Source: Defluviicoccus sp.
Lineage (GTDB): Bacteria > Pseudomonadota > Alphaproteobacteria > MPNO01
Assembly: GCA_022823775.1 (NCBI GenBank)
Contig: JAJEHI010000124.1
Coordinates: 1-53,705, forward strand
DNA: 53,705 nt
Direction of reading: 5' to 3'
A program made the translations under genes and the position numbers. The notes beneath the pieces are model-generated. The model searched no databases. It worked only from the letters and a program-made list of their open reading frames with translations, and was not told where the DNA came from. This document shows positions 7,141-17,605 of this stretch, piece after piece; within the stretch, counting starts at the first letter, position 1, and the number at the start of each line of letters is the position of its first letter.

Positions 7141-9186
7141 ATGCCCGCCGGCCAGCTCTCGCGCCTGTTCGATCCGCGCTCCATCGCCGTGGTCGGCGCT
7201 TCGGCGAACGAGGCGAAGCCGGGCTTCCAGATCCTGAGGGCGCTCGAGCCCTTCCACGGCGCGGTCCACGCGGTCAACCCGCGCGGCGGCACCGTCATGG
7301 GGCGGCCGGTCCATCGCAGCCTCGCCGATATCCCCGAGCCGGTGGACCTCGTCGCCCTCGTGCTGCCGGCACGGCATTCGCTGGCGGTGCTGGAGGAGGC
7401 CGCGGCGATCGGCGCGGGCGCCGCCTTCATGGTGAGCGGCGGGTTCGGCGAGACCGGCGCCGCCGGCGCGGCGCTGGAAGCCGACATTGCGAGCGCGTGC
7501 CGGGCCGGCGGGATCCGGCTTCTCGGGCCGAACACCTCGGGATTCCTGCGCCCTTCGCGCGGGCTTGCCTGCACTTTCCTGCCGGCGGCGGCGGAGCTCC
7601 GGCCCGGTCCGATCGGAATCGTCGCGCAATCGGGCGGGATCAACCTCACGCTTGCGATGATGGCCAATGCCGAAGGGCTGGGCGTCAGCCTGGCGGTCGG
7701 GCTCGGCAACGCGGCCGATCTGGGTATCGCGGAGACGCTGGACTATCTGGCGGCGGATCCGGAGACGCGGGCCATCGCGGTCCACCTCGAAGGGGTAGAG
7801 GACGGTAGGGCGGTGTTCGACGCGGTCAGAGCCGCGGTCCCGGCCAAGCCGGTGATCGCGCTCCCGGTCGGCAAGGCGGACCTCACGGGATTTGCCGAGT
7901 CGCATACCGGCGCGCTGATGGGAAACCACCGGCTGACGCGCTCGGCGCTCCGCCAGGCCGGCGCGGTGGTGGTGGAAACGCTCGACGACGCGCTCGACGC
8001 GGCCCGTGCGCTCGCCATGACGCGGCTCAAGCCCGCGCGCGATCCGGGGATCGGCGTGCTGACCGGGCAGGCCGGGCCGGGGCTGCTGATGACCGATACG
8101 CTCAGGCAGGCGGGCGTATCGGTGCCGGAGCTGGCGCCCGCGACGGTGGCCCGGATCGCGGGCGCGCTTCCCCCGCTCACCTACATGAGGAACCCGGTCG
8201 ACACCGGACGGCCCGGCGACAACCTCGGGGCCGTCATCGAAGCGCTCGCCGAGGACGGGCGAATCGACGCCATCCTCGCCTACGCGCTCATCGAGGGCGG
8301 CCCGCTGGATGTCGGCGGGGCCGCGCTCGAGGCGGCGGGCAAGACTTCGAAGCCGATGGTCTTCGCCACCGCGGGCGTTCCGTCCGAGACCGCGGGACCG
8401 GTCGACGCGCTTCGCCGCGCCGGCGTTCCGGTTTTTCTCGTCCCCGACCGGGCCGCGCGGGCGATGGCGGCCATGGTGGAGGACGCGCGCGGCCGGGCGA
8501 ACGCGGAACGGGACGGAACCGACGCCGCGCCGCCCGGGATCGCTCCGCCGCTCGCGGGCCCGGTGGACGAGGATGCGGCGAAGTCTCTCGTCTCCGCCTA
8601 CGGCATCGCGACGCCGAGACGGACGGTGTGCCGGAACCGCGCGGAGGCCGAAGCGGCGCGCGCGGCGATACCGGGCCCGGCGGTCGCGAAGGTTCTCGAC
8701 CCGGCGATACTCCACAAGTCCGATGTCGGGGGCGTGCATACCGGGATAGAAACCGCCGGGGCGCTGGACTCGGCGCTCGATGCCATCGACCGGATATCGA
8801 GCGCCGGCTACCTGATCGAGGAAATGGCGCCCGACGGCCTCGACCTCATAATCGGCGCGCGGAACGATGGGAGTTTCGGTCCGACCGTGCTGCTCGGCCT
8901 CGGGGGCACCGCGGCCGAGGCCATCGACGACGTCGCCGTGGCCCTGGCGCCGCTCGGCGGCGGCGAGGTCGACAGGATGATCGACGTGCTCGCCGGACGG
9001 GCGCTTTTCGGCCCTTGGCGCGGCGCCCCGGCCCCCGACCGCGCCGCCATCCGCGATGCCGTCGCGGGTATCGCCAGGCTGATCGTCGAACATCCGGAAA
9101 TCGCGGAGATCGACCTCAACCCCGTCAGGGCCCATGCCGGCGGCGCGATCGCGCTCGACGCGCTGATCGTTCTTCGGCGCGCGTGA
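7141..9186 (+). CDS. ADP-forming acyl-CoA synthetase (acetate-CoA ligase, ADP-forming; fused alpha-beta)
   Basis: A 681-residue single-chain NDP-forming acyl-CoA synthetase. The N-terminal CoA-binding Rossmann domain opens with SIAVVGASANEAKPG (residues 14-28). The succinyl-CoA-ligase-like domain follows, with the phosphorylated histidine in ESHTGALMG (His255). The C-terminal ATP-grasp domain carries AKVLDPAILHKSDVGGVHTG. The enzyme interconverts acyl-CoA + ADP + Pi and acid + ATP + CoA. The next two genes encode an indolepyruvate:ferredoxin oxidoreductase, which makes acyl-CoA from 2-oxo acids, so this enzyme may turn that acyl-CoA into acid plus ATP, as in archaeal amino-acid fermentation. 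No good ribosome site is visible before the ATG. Confidence 0.9.
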   Translation: MPAGQLSRLFDPRSIAVVGASANEAKPGFQILRALEPFHGAVHAVNPRGGTVMGRPVHRSLADIPEPVDLVALVLPARHSLAVLEEAAAIGAGAAFMVSGGFGETGAAGAALEADIASACRAGGIRLLGPNTSGFLRPSRGLACTFLPAAAELRPGPIGIVAQSGGINLTLAMMANAEGLGVSLAVGLGNAADLGIAETLDYLAADPETRAIAVHLEGVEDGRAVFDAVRAAVPAKPVIALPVGKADLTGFAESHTGALMGNHRLTRSALRQAGAVVVETLDDALDAARALAMTRLKPARDPGIGVLTGQAGPGLLMTDTLRQAGVSVPELAPATVARIAGALPPLTYMRNPVDTGRPGDNLGAVIEALAEDGRIDAILAYALIEGGPLDVGGAALEAAGKTSKPMVFATAGVPSETAGPVDALRRAGVPVFLVPDRAARAMAAMVEDARGRANAERDGTDAAPPGIAPPLAGPVDEDAAKSLVSAYGIATPRRTVCRNRAEAEAARAAIPGPAVAKVLDPAILHKSDVGGVHTGIETAGALDSALDAIDRISSAGYLIEEMAPDGLDLIIGARNDGSFGPTVLLGLGGTAAEAIDDVAVALAPLGGGEVDRMIDVLAGRALFGPWRGAPAPDRAAIRDAVAGIARLIVEHPEIAEIDLNPVRAHAGGAIALDALIVLRRA

Positions 9187-9197
9187 GCCGCCCTCCC

Positions 9198-9240
9198 CCG
9201 GCCCCTCCCGCGAGCGGGAGGGGAGAAGGTAAGGGGCCGG
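9198..9240. repeat. Intergenic GC-rich palindrome with nested pairing
   Basis: The sequence CCCCTCCCG (9202-9210), loop CGAG, CGGGAGGGG (9215-9223) is a perfect 9-base-pair hairpin just after the synthetase stop. A wider alternative pairing joins CCGGCCCCT (9198-9206) to AGGGGCCGG (9232-9240). No T run follows, so it is a poor intrinsic terminator. The composition and form resemble the short dispersed palindromes found between genes in many alphaproteobacteria. I did not spot a second copy in the window. Confidence 0.5.
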
Positions 9241-9320
9241 CATCGGCGCGGTAGTGGCTCGCACCCGTCAAAGCGGGTATCCTGCGAACAAACCGTTATT
9301 CACGCGAGCGGAGACGCACC

Positions 9321-11510
9321 ATGGAACGAAGCTTCGCCAAGGAAGTCGAGCTTCTGCGCCGGGGCGACGGGGAATATTTCGAGGGCGAGGGCATCCTCGC
9401 CATCACCAAGGGCCTGCTGCAGTCGGGCGTGAGCTACGTCGGCGGCTACCAGGGCGCGCCGGTCTCCCATCTGATGGATGTGCTGACGTCGGATTCCAAG
9501 GGGTTGATGGCGGAGCTCGGCGTCCATACCGAAGTCTGCGCCAACGAGGCCGCGGCGGCGGCCATGCTGGCGGCCTCGATCAACTATCCGATCCGCGGCG
9601 CGGTGACATGGAAATCGACGGTCGGCACCAACGTCGCGGCCGACGCGCTCTCCAACGTCGCGTCCGCCGGCGTCGTCGGCGGCGCGCTGATCATTCTGGG
9701 CGAGGATTACGGCGAAGGCGCGAGCATCATCCAGGAACGCACCCACGCGTTCGCGATGAAATGCTCGGCGTGGCTGATGGACCCCCGCCCTCATCATCCC
9801 CGCATGGTCGATCTCATCGAGAAGGGGTTCGAGCTCTCCGAGGCCTCGCACACGCCGGTGATGGTGGAATTCCGCATCCGCGCCTGCCACGTCACCGGCC
9901 GTTTCGCGACCAAGGACAACAAGCCGGGCCGGTTCTCGACCAACGACAAGCTGGAGAAGCCGGTCTTCGACATCGGGCGCATCGCGCTGCCGCCGGCGAC
10001 CTACGAGCAGGAAAAGAAGAAGGTCGAGGAGCGATTCCCCGCGGCCATCGACTTCATCCGCGAGCACAAGCTGAACGAGGTCTTCCCGGGCAAGTACGAC
10101 GATGTCGGGATCGTCTGTCTGGGCGGACTCTACAACTCGGTGATCCGCGGGCTGCAGCAGCTCGGCCTCGCCGACGTGTTCGGCAATTCCGACATCCCCA
10201 TCCTCTGCCTCAACGTCACCTACCCCCTGGTCGACGACGAGATCGCGGAATTCTGCGCGACCAAGCGTTCGGTCCTCATCGTGGAAGAGGGCTTCCCGGA
10301 ATACCACGAGCAGGCGATCAACGCGCTGCTGCGCAAGGCCGACCTCAACACCGAGATCGTCGGCAAGGGCGTGTTTCCCAAGGCCGGCGAATACCAGGCC
10401 GAGGTGATGCTGCGCGGGCTCGCCGGCTTCATCGAAGGCTCGGTCCCCAAGGGGATCGACCTGGAGCCGGTATCCGCGGTCGTCGCCGGCCTCGACAAGA
10501 CCAAGGAAACCGCGGCCGAAATGCTGGGCAAGCCGGTTCCCAAGCGTCCGCCGGGTTTCTGCACGGGCTGCCCCGAACGGCCGGTGTTCAGCGCGATCAA
10601 GCTGGTGCAGCGCGAGGAGGACGTCGGCGAGGTGCACATCTCGGCCGATATCGGCTGCCACACCTTCGCCGCGCTGCCGCCCTTCGGACTCGGCAACACG
10701 GTGACCGGCTACGGGCTCGGACTCGCGAGCTCGGCGGGGGTCGCGCCGCACTTCAACGGGCGCACGATCTCGATCATGGGCGACGGAGGATTCTGGCATA
10801 ACGGGTTGTCGAGCGGCATCAGCGGGGCCGCCTTCAACGACCACGATTCGGTTCTGGTCATCATGGCCAACGGCTATTCCTCGGCGACCGGCCAGCAGCG
10901 CCTGCCGTCCACCACCGCGGGCGGCAGCGTCCCGTCCGACACGGTCATGCCGATGGAGCGCGCGATCAAGGGACTCGGCGTCAAGTGGGTGCGCAAGCAG
11001 TACACCTACCGGGTCGGCAAGATGAAGAAACTGCTGCACGAGGCGCTGACCACGCCCGAGAAGGGGCTGAAGGTCATCATCGCCGAGGCCGAATGCCAGA
11101 TCGCCAAGCAGCGCCGGCTTCGTCCGCTGGTCCGCAAGGCGCTCGATGCCGGCAACCGGGTCGTCCGGACGCGGTTCGGCGTCGACGAGGACACCTGCAC
11201 CGGCGATCATTCCTGCATCCGGCTGTCGGGCTGCCCCTCGCTCACCGTCAAACCCAACCCGGACCCCCTCCGCAAGGACCCGATCGCGCATGTCAACAAC
11301 GGCTGCGTGGGGTGCGGGCTGTGCGGCGAGGTGGCCGACGCGGCCGTGCTCTGCCCCTCCTTCTACCGCGCGGACATCGTCCAGAACCCCAAGGGCATGG
11401 ACCTGTTCCTGGACAAGTGGCGCAAGAGCGTGATCGGCAGGCTCGGAGGGTATGCGAACGGCGCGGTTGCCAACGGCTCGGCGGCCGGGGGCAACGGAGC
11501 CGCCCGATGA
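9321..11510 (+). CDS. iorA: Indolepyruvate ferredoxin oxidoreductase, alpha subunit
   Basis: The 729-residue protein is the thiamine-diphosphate subunit of a 2-oxoacid:ferredoxin oxidoreductase of the indolepyruvate type. The N-terminal pyrimidine-binding domain includes GVSYVGGYQGAPVSHLMD. The C-terminal half has the TPP-binding motif GDGGFWHNG near residue 487, then SSATGQQ. The tail holds an iron-sulfur region: CTGDHSCIRLSGCPSL near residue 625 and CVGCGLCGE...CPSF near residue 661, for 4Fe-4S clusters. It oxidatively decarboxylates aryl or branched 2-oxo acids to acyl-CoA and passes electrons to a low-potential acceptor. It follows the ADP-forming synthetase by 134 bases and overlaps iorB by 4. 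Confidence 0.92.
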   Translation: MERSFAKEVELLRRGDGEYFEGEGILAITKGLLQSGVSYVGGYQGAPVSHLMDVLTSDSKGLMAELGVHTEVCANEAAAAAMLAASINYPIRGAVTWKSTVGTNVAADALSNVASAGVVGGALIILGEDYGEGASIIQERTHAFAMKCSAWLMDPRPHHPRMVDLIEKGFELSEASHTPVMVEFRIRACHVTGRFATKDNKPGRFSTNDKLEKPVFDIGRIALPPATYEQEKKKVEERFPAAIDFIREHKLNEVFPGKYDDVGIVCLGGLYNSVIRGLQQLGLADVFGNSDIPILCLNVTYPLVDDEIAEFCATKRSVLIVEEGFPEYHEQAINALLRKADLNTEIVGKGVFPKAGEYQAEVMLRGLAGFIEGSVPKGIDLEPVSAVVAGLDKTKETAAEMLGKPVPKRPPGFCTGCPERPVFSAIKLVQREEDVGEVHISADIGCHTFAALPPFGLGNTVTGYGLGLASSAGVAPHFNGRTISIMGDGGFWHNGLSSGISGAAFNDHDSVLVIMANGYSSATGQQRLPSTTAGGSVPSDTVMPMERAIKGLGVKWVRKQYTYRVGKMKKLLHEALTTPEKGLKVIIAEAECQIAKQRRLRPLVRKALDAGNRVVRTRFGVDEDTCTGDHSCIRLSGCPSLTVKPNPDPLRKDPIAHVNNGCVGCGLCGEVADAAVLCPSFYRADIVQNPKGMDLFLDKWRKSVIGRLGGYANGAVANGSAAGGNGAAR

Positions 11511-13096
11511 GCGCCGAGGCGAACGGCGCCTCCAACGGCGCGGAGGCGCTCCCCGAGCGCACCTTCACGATGGTCGTCGGCGCGCTGGGCGGCGAAGGCG
11601 GGGGCGTGCTGACGAGCTGGATCGTCGCGGCGGCGGAGTCGCTGGGCTTCCCGTGCCAGAGCACCTCGATTCCCGGCGTGGCCCAGAGAACCGGCGCCAC
11701 CACCTATTACATCGAGATCTACCCCGCTCATCACGACCGCCTCGCGGGACGCTCGCCGACGATGGCTCTCTACGCCACGCCGGGCAACATGGACGTCGTC
11801 GTGACCTCCGAATTGATGGAGGCCGGCCGCGCGCTGGAGCTCGGCTGGGTGACGCCCGACCGGACCACGCTGATTTCGTCGTCGCACCGGGTCTATTCCA
11901 TACTTGAGAAATCGGCGATGGGAGACGGCCGGTTCGAGGCTTCGGACCTGATCGAGACGGCCAACCATCTCGCCAGGCGGGCCATCCTGATCGACATGGA
12001 TCGGCTCGCGCAGGCCAACGGGACCGTGATCAACGCCGTCATCCTGGGCGTGATCGCGGGTTCCGGCGAAGTGCCGATCCCCGCCGAGGCGTTCGAGAAG
12101 GCCATCGAAAAGACCGGCGTTGCGGTCTCCGGCAATCTGCGCGGCTTCAAGGCCGGGTTCGATTACGTTCGCGGCGACATTCCGATGCCGGAGGAGCCGC
12201 CGCCGGTCGAGCGCGGCGCGCCGGGCGATATCGGGGCGCTGCTGGCGCGGCTGGAGGAGAGCTTCCCGCCCGAGACCCACCGGATCCTGCGGGACGGCGT
12301 CCGCCGGGCTGTCGATTACCAGAACCTCGCCTACGGCGCGCGCTATCTCGACAACGCCGGGAAGATCCTGGCGGCCGACAAGGCGAACGGCGGCGCCGAG
12401 AGGGGATTCGGGCTGACCGTCGAAGGCGGCCGCTATCTCGCCCTCTGGATGACGTACGAGGACATCATCCGGGTCGCCGCGCTCAAGAGCCGCCCCGAGC
12501 GGATGGAACGCGTCCGCCGCGAGGTCGGCGCCAAGGCGGAAGAACCGGTCGTCGTCACCGAGTTCCTGAAACCCGGCTACGACGAGATCGCCTCGGTCCT
12601 GCCGCCCGCGCTCGGGCGCGCGCTCACGCGGTGGAAGGAGAAGAAATCCAGCCGGCAGAAGTTCCACGTCGCGATGCGGGTCAAGACCAACACCGTTTTC
12701 GGCTATGTCCGGCTTTGGGGGCTCGCGAAGCTGCGATTCTGGCGGCCCTACAGCTATCGCTTCGCCGAGGAATGGTCGGAGATCGAGACCTGGCTCGAAG
12801 CGCTCGAGAGCGCCGCCGGCCGGAGCTACGAGCTGGCGCTCGAGATCGCCGAGCTCCCCAACCTGCGCAAGGGCTACTCCGACACCCACCGGCGCGGGGT
12901 CGGCAACTACCGCAAGGTGTTCGAGGAGCTTGCCCGCCCGGCCGCGACGGCAACGGGCGATCCGGCCGGAGCGGTTACGGCGCTGAACGCCGCGCGCACC
13001 GCCGCGCTCGCCGACCCTGAGGGCGATGCGTTGAGGACGGTGCTGGTCGCGCCGCCCGCCCCACCGGAGGAGAACCGGGCGCAGGCGGCGGAGTAG
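11507..13096 (+). CDS. iorB: Indolepyruvate oxidoreductase, beta subunit with C-terminal DUF6537
   Basis: The 529-residue partner of IorA starts at the ATG of an ATGA overlap. After a short Ala/Asn-rich leader comes the pyruvate/2-ketoisovalerate oxidoreductase gamma-type domain with VVGALGGEGGGVLTSW (residues about 24-39) and SIPGVAQRTGATTYYIE. The C-terminal half matches the extended form seen in proteobacteria, called DUF6537, including FHVAMRVKTNTVFGYVRLW. This is much longer than the roughly 200-residue archaeal IorB. The subunit binds CoA or acyl transfer groups in the complex. The final 60 residues are Ala/Pro-rich and probably unstructured. Confidence 0.9.
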   Translation: MSAEANGASNGAEALPERTFTMVVGALGGEGGGVLTSWIVAAAESLGFPCQSTSIPGVAQRTGATTYYIEIYPAHHDRLAGRSPTMALYATPGNMDVVVTSELMEAGRALELGWVTPDRTTLISSSHRVYSILEKSAMGDGRFEASDLIETANHLARRAILIDMDRLAQANGTVINAVILGVIAGSGEVPIPAEAFEKAIEKTGVAVSGNLRGFKAGFDYVRGDIPMPEEPPPVERGAPGDIGALLARLEESFPPETHRILRDGVRRAVDYQNLAYGARYLDNAGKILAADKANGGAERGFGLTVEGGRYLALWMTYEDIIRVAALKSRPERMERVRREVGAKAEEPVVVTEFLKPGYDEIASVLPPALGRALTRWKEKKSSRQKFHVAMRVKTNTVFGYVRLWGLAKLRFWRPYSYRFAEEWSEIETWLEALESAAGRSYELALEIAELPNLRKGYSDTHRRGVGNYRKVFEELARPAATATGDPAGAVTALNAARTAALADPEGDALRTVLVAPPAPPEENRAQAAE

Positions 13097-13100
13097 CGCC

Positions 13101-14228
13101 TCAGGCGTCGCCCCACACTTCGCGCGCGAGGTCGATCACGAAGGACAGTTTCGCCGCCTGATCCTCGACGGCGATCAGGTTGCCCAGATCGACGCTCGCG
13201 AAGCCGCATTGCGGGCTCAAGCCCAGCCGGTCAAGCGGGACGTATCCCGAGGCTTCCTCGATCCGGCGCAGGATCTCGTCCCGGTCTTCCAAGTCGCCGC
13301 GCTTGGTGGTGACGAGGCCGAGCACCACGCACCTGTCGTCCGGCATGAAGCGCAGGGGCTCGAACCCGCCGGAACGCGCGTCGTCGTATTCGAGGAACCA
13401 GGCATCGACGTCGATGACCGGGAACAGGGCTTCCGCCAGCGGCTCGTACCCGCCCTCCGCGATCCAGGCACTCTGCGCGTTGCCGCGGCAGAGGTGGATG
13501 GTGAGGTAGGTTTCGGGGCTGCGCTCCGAGACGCAGTCGTTGAGCAGGCGCGCGTATTTGTGGATCAGCGTATCGGGATCCTCGCCGATGGCCTTCAGAT
13601 TGTCGCGCATCCTGGTATCGACGAAATAGTTGATGACCGGATCGTCGATCTGGATGTAGCGGCAGCCGAGCGCTTCAAGGGAGGCGATCTCGTCGCGGTA
13701 GACGCGGGCGAGATCCTCCCAGAACGCGTCCTTGTCGGGATAGGCCCCGTCGTCCACCGACGCGTCGCCGCCATGAAAGTGAATCCGCGTGGGCGAGGGG
13801 ATCGTGACCTTGGCGGTCTTCTCGGTCTTCCCGTTCAGGAACGCGAAGTCGTCGGCCAGGATGTCGCCCGGCCGGCCCAGCCGACCCACCGTATGGACGT
13901 TCTTGGGCACATAGCCCGATGCCGTGCCCGGCGCCCTCCGGAAGCCGGCGGCCTCGTCCGGGCTCGAAATCTCGATTCCCTCGATCGCCGAGATGAAATC
14001 GATCCACCAGTTCTCGCGCCGGAACTCGCCGTCGGTCACCGCGCCGAGCCCCAGATCCTCCTGCAGCTTCACCGCATCGGCAATGGCCTCGTCCTCGATC
14101 CCGCGCAGATCGGCGGCGTCCAGCTCGCCGGACTTCCACTTCTTGCGGGCGGCAAGAAGCTCCGGCGGACGCAGCAGGCTGCCGACATGATCGGCGCGAA
14201 ACAGGGGTTTCCTGGGGGAAGCAGTCAT
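13101..14228 (-). CDS. Cobalamin-independent methionine synthase II-like (MetE C-terminal domain family) methyltransferase
   Basis: At 375 residues this has only the catalytic barrel of MetE, as in the short 'methionine synthase II' family often found in catabolic clusters. FRADHVGSLLRPPELL opens the fold. Zinc ligands are visible as His245 and Cys247 in TIHLCRGN and Cys341 in SPQCGFAS, with Glu280 (WFLEYDD) a likely fourth. The family transfers methyl groups to thiols; many short members have uncertain substrates and may act in methylated-compound or epoxyalkane metabolism. It is convergent with iorB (4 bases between stops) and divergent from the hydrolase operon. Confidence 0.85.
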   Translation of the reverse strand: MTASPRKPLFRADHVGSLLRPPELLAARKKWKSGELDAADLRGIEDEAIADAVKLQEDLGLGAVTDGEFRRENWWIDFISAIEGIEISSPDEAAGFRRAPGTASGYVPKNVHTVGRLGRPGDILADDFAFLNGKTEKTAKVTIPSPTRIHFHGGDASVDDGAYPDKDAFWEDLARVYRDEIASLEALGCRYIQIDDPVINYFVDTRMRDNLKAIGEDPDTLIHKYARLLNDCVSERSPETYLTIHLCRGNAQSAWIAEGGYEPLAEALFPVIDVDAWFLEYDDARSGGFEPLRFMPDDRCVVLGLVTTKRGDLEDRDEILRRIEEASGYVPLDRLGLSPQCGFASVDLGNLIAVEDQAAKLSFVIDLAREVWGDA

Positions 14229-14335
14229 CGACGGTCCTTTCCGGGTTGCCGGCGCGTTGACTCGCCCCGGGCGGCACCGAACTATGTACTCCGATCTCCC
14301 GGACCCGTCACCACGCAGCCGGTTGGAAGAAGCCC

Positions 14336-15150
14336 ATGCGCATCGAGGACTATCCGCCTCAGGAACCGCTGAGCGAGATCGGGCAGGCCTTCGCCGACGA
14401 GGTCATGTCGCGCGGCGAAGCCGTCTCGTCCGTGGACGTGCGGTACGGCGGCGATCCCTACCGGTCGATCGCGATTCAGGCGCCGGCGGTACCGAACGGC
14501 ACCGTGCTCGCCATGATGCACGGAGGCGGCTGGACATCGGGCTATAAGGAGCACCTCAACTTCGCCGGGCCGTGCGCGACCGCGCGCGGGGTCGTCTATG
14601 CCAGTATCGGCTACCGCCTTGCGCCCCAACATTTGTTCCCCGCCGGTTTCGAGGACTGCGCGGATGCCATCGCCTGGCTCTACCGCAATGTCGCGGAGAC
14701 GGGCGGCGATACCGGGCGTATTTTCGTGGGCGGTCACTCGGCGGGCGGTCACTACGCGGCGCTGCTCGCGGTGCGGACCGACTGGCAGGCGCCGCGCGGG
14801 CTGCCCGCCGACGTCATACGGGGTTGCCTGCCGATCTCCGGCGTCTTCCGCTTCGGCGAAGGGAGCGGGCTCAGCGCGCGGCCGCGGTTTCTCGGACCGG
14901 AGTCGAACGACCGCGCGGCGAGCCCGGTTCTCGACATCGGGGCGGCCCCGCCCTTCTTCATCGCCCACGGCGGCGAGGATTTCCCCCATCTGATGACCCA
15001 GGCGGAGGAAATGGAAGGCGCGCTCCGCCGGGCGGGCGGGGACGTTACGCGACTGCCCATGCCGGGGCGCAACCACTTCTCGGCGTGCTACGCCGCCGGC
15101 GAGGAAGACGGGCCTTGGGTCGGCCCCGCATTCGACTGGATCGCCGCGCA

Positions 15151-15154
<4 letters not shown>
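14336..15154 (+). CDS. Alpha/beta hydrolase (HSL/esterase-like)
   Basis: A 272-residue cytoplasmic alpha/beta hydrolase. It has the oxyanion motif MHGGGW (His62), the nucleophile elbow GGHSAGGH (Ser135), an acid region HGGEDFP and a C-terminal histidine in GRNHFSA. The HGGGW plus GHSAGG pattern places it with HSL-type esterases, arylformamidases and BD-FAE-like enzymes. Its stop overlaps the start of the ABC ATPase gene (TTGA), so it may hydrolyse an ester or amide taken up by that transporter. The substrate is unknown. AAGAAG lies 4-9 bases before the start. Confidence 0.87.
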
Positions 15155-16625
<1,471 letters not shown>

Positions 16626-16629
<4 letters not shown>

Positions 16630-17591
16630 GCATGAAGTTCCTGGGAGATCGGCTGAACGCGGCCCGGCTCGGCTGGCTGGCGGGCCAGATCCCGCTGCTC
16701 GCGCTGATCGTGCTGTGCCTGATCGCGAGCGCGCTCTCGGATCGTTTCTTCTCTCCCATCAACATCAACAACGTGCTGATGCAGGGCGCGGTGATGACCG
16801 TCATCACCATCGGCATGACCTATGTCATCATATGCGGCGGCTTCGATTTGAGCGTGGGCTCGGTCGTCGCCTTGACCGGCTGCGTGACGGCGATGGCGAT
16901 GCTGGAAGCCGGCATCGTCGCCGGTGTCGTGGCCGGCGTGGCCGTGGGCGCGCTGGTCGGTCTGGTCAACGGCCTCGTCGTCACCAGGCTCGACGTCAAC
17001 CCGTTCATCGCGACGCTGGGGACGATGGTGCTGTTCCGCGGCGTCACCTTCCTGATCACCGGAGGCCGGCCGGTGGTCGGCGAAGAGGGTCTCCCCGAAC
17101 TCTTTCTCGACTTCGCCATCGAGCGCCTGTTCGGAATCCCCTACCTGGTGTGGCTGCCCGTGGCGCTCTTCGGCGTCTTCCACTGGCTCCTGCACCATAC
17201 CGCTTACGGCATCCGCGTCTTCGCGACCGGAGGAAACACCGAAGCCGCCTATCTCGCCGGCGTCGCGGTGGGCCGCGTGCGCGCCTCGGCCTATGTCTGG
17301 TGCGGCGCGCTCGCCGGGCTCGCCGGGGTGATGCTGGCGTCCCGGCTGCAATCGGGCCAGCCGACCGCCGGCGCGTTCTACGAGCTCACCGCGATCGCCG
17401 CCGTCGTCCTCGGCGGGGCTTCGCTGTTCGGCGGCGAGGGCAAGCTCTACAAGTCGATCATCGGCGTGTTCATCATGGTGGTGCTGGCCAACGCGCTCAA
17501 CCTCGCCAACGTCCACTCCTACTGGCAGCAGGTGGCGATCGGCCTGGTGATCGTCGCCGCCGCCGCCGCCGACCGGCTGCGCCGGCGCTGA
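16626..17591 (+). CDS. Sugar-type ABC transporter permease (RbsC-like)
   Basis: A 321-residue polytopic membrane protein with roughly eight to ten hydrophobic helices. It has the family hallmarks of BPD_transp_2 permeases: YVIICGGFDLSVGSVVALTG near residue 60, NPFIATLGTMVLFRG near 125, and ITGGRPV. It would form the inner-membrane channel with the RbsA-like ATPase. No periplasmic binding protein gene is found next to it, which is unusual because CUT2 loci normally include one. The stop at 17591 lies 14 bases before the next gene, so the flavoprotein is likely in the same transcript. Confidence 0.91.
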
Positions 17592-17605
17592 GGTCCGGCG
17601 CTCGG

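Noticed and set aside
7006-9264. A 752-codon minus-strand open frame opposite the ADP-forming synthetase
   Set aside because: The translation is low-complexity and rich in Arg, Gly and His, while the plus strand carries clear CoA-binding, histidine-loop and ATP-grasp motifs.
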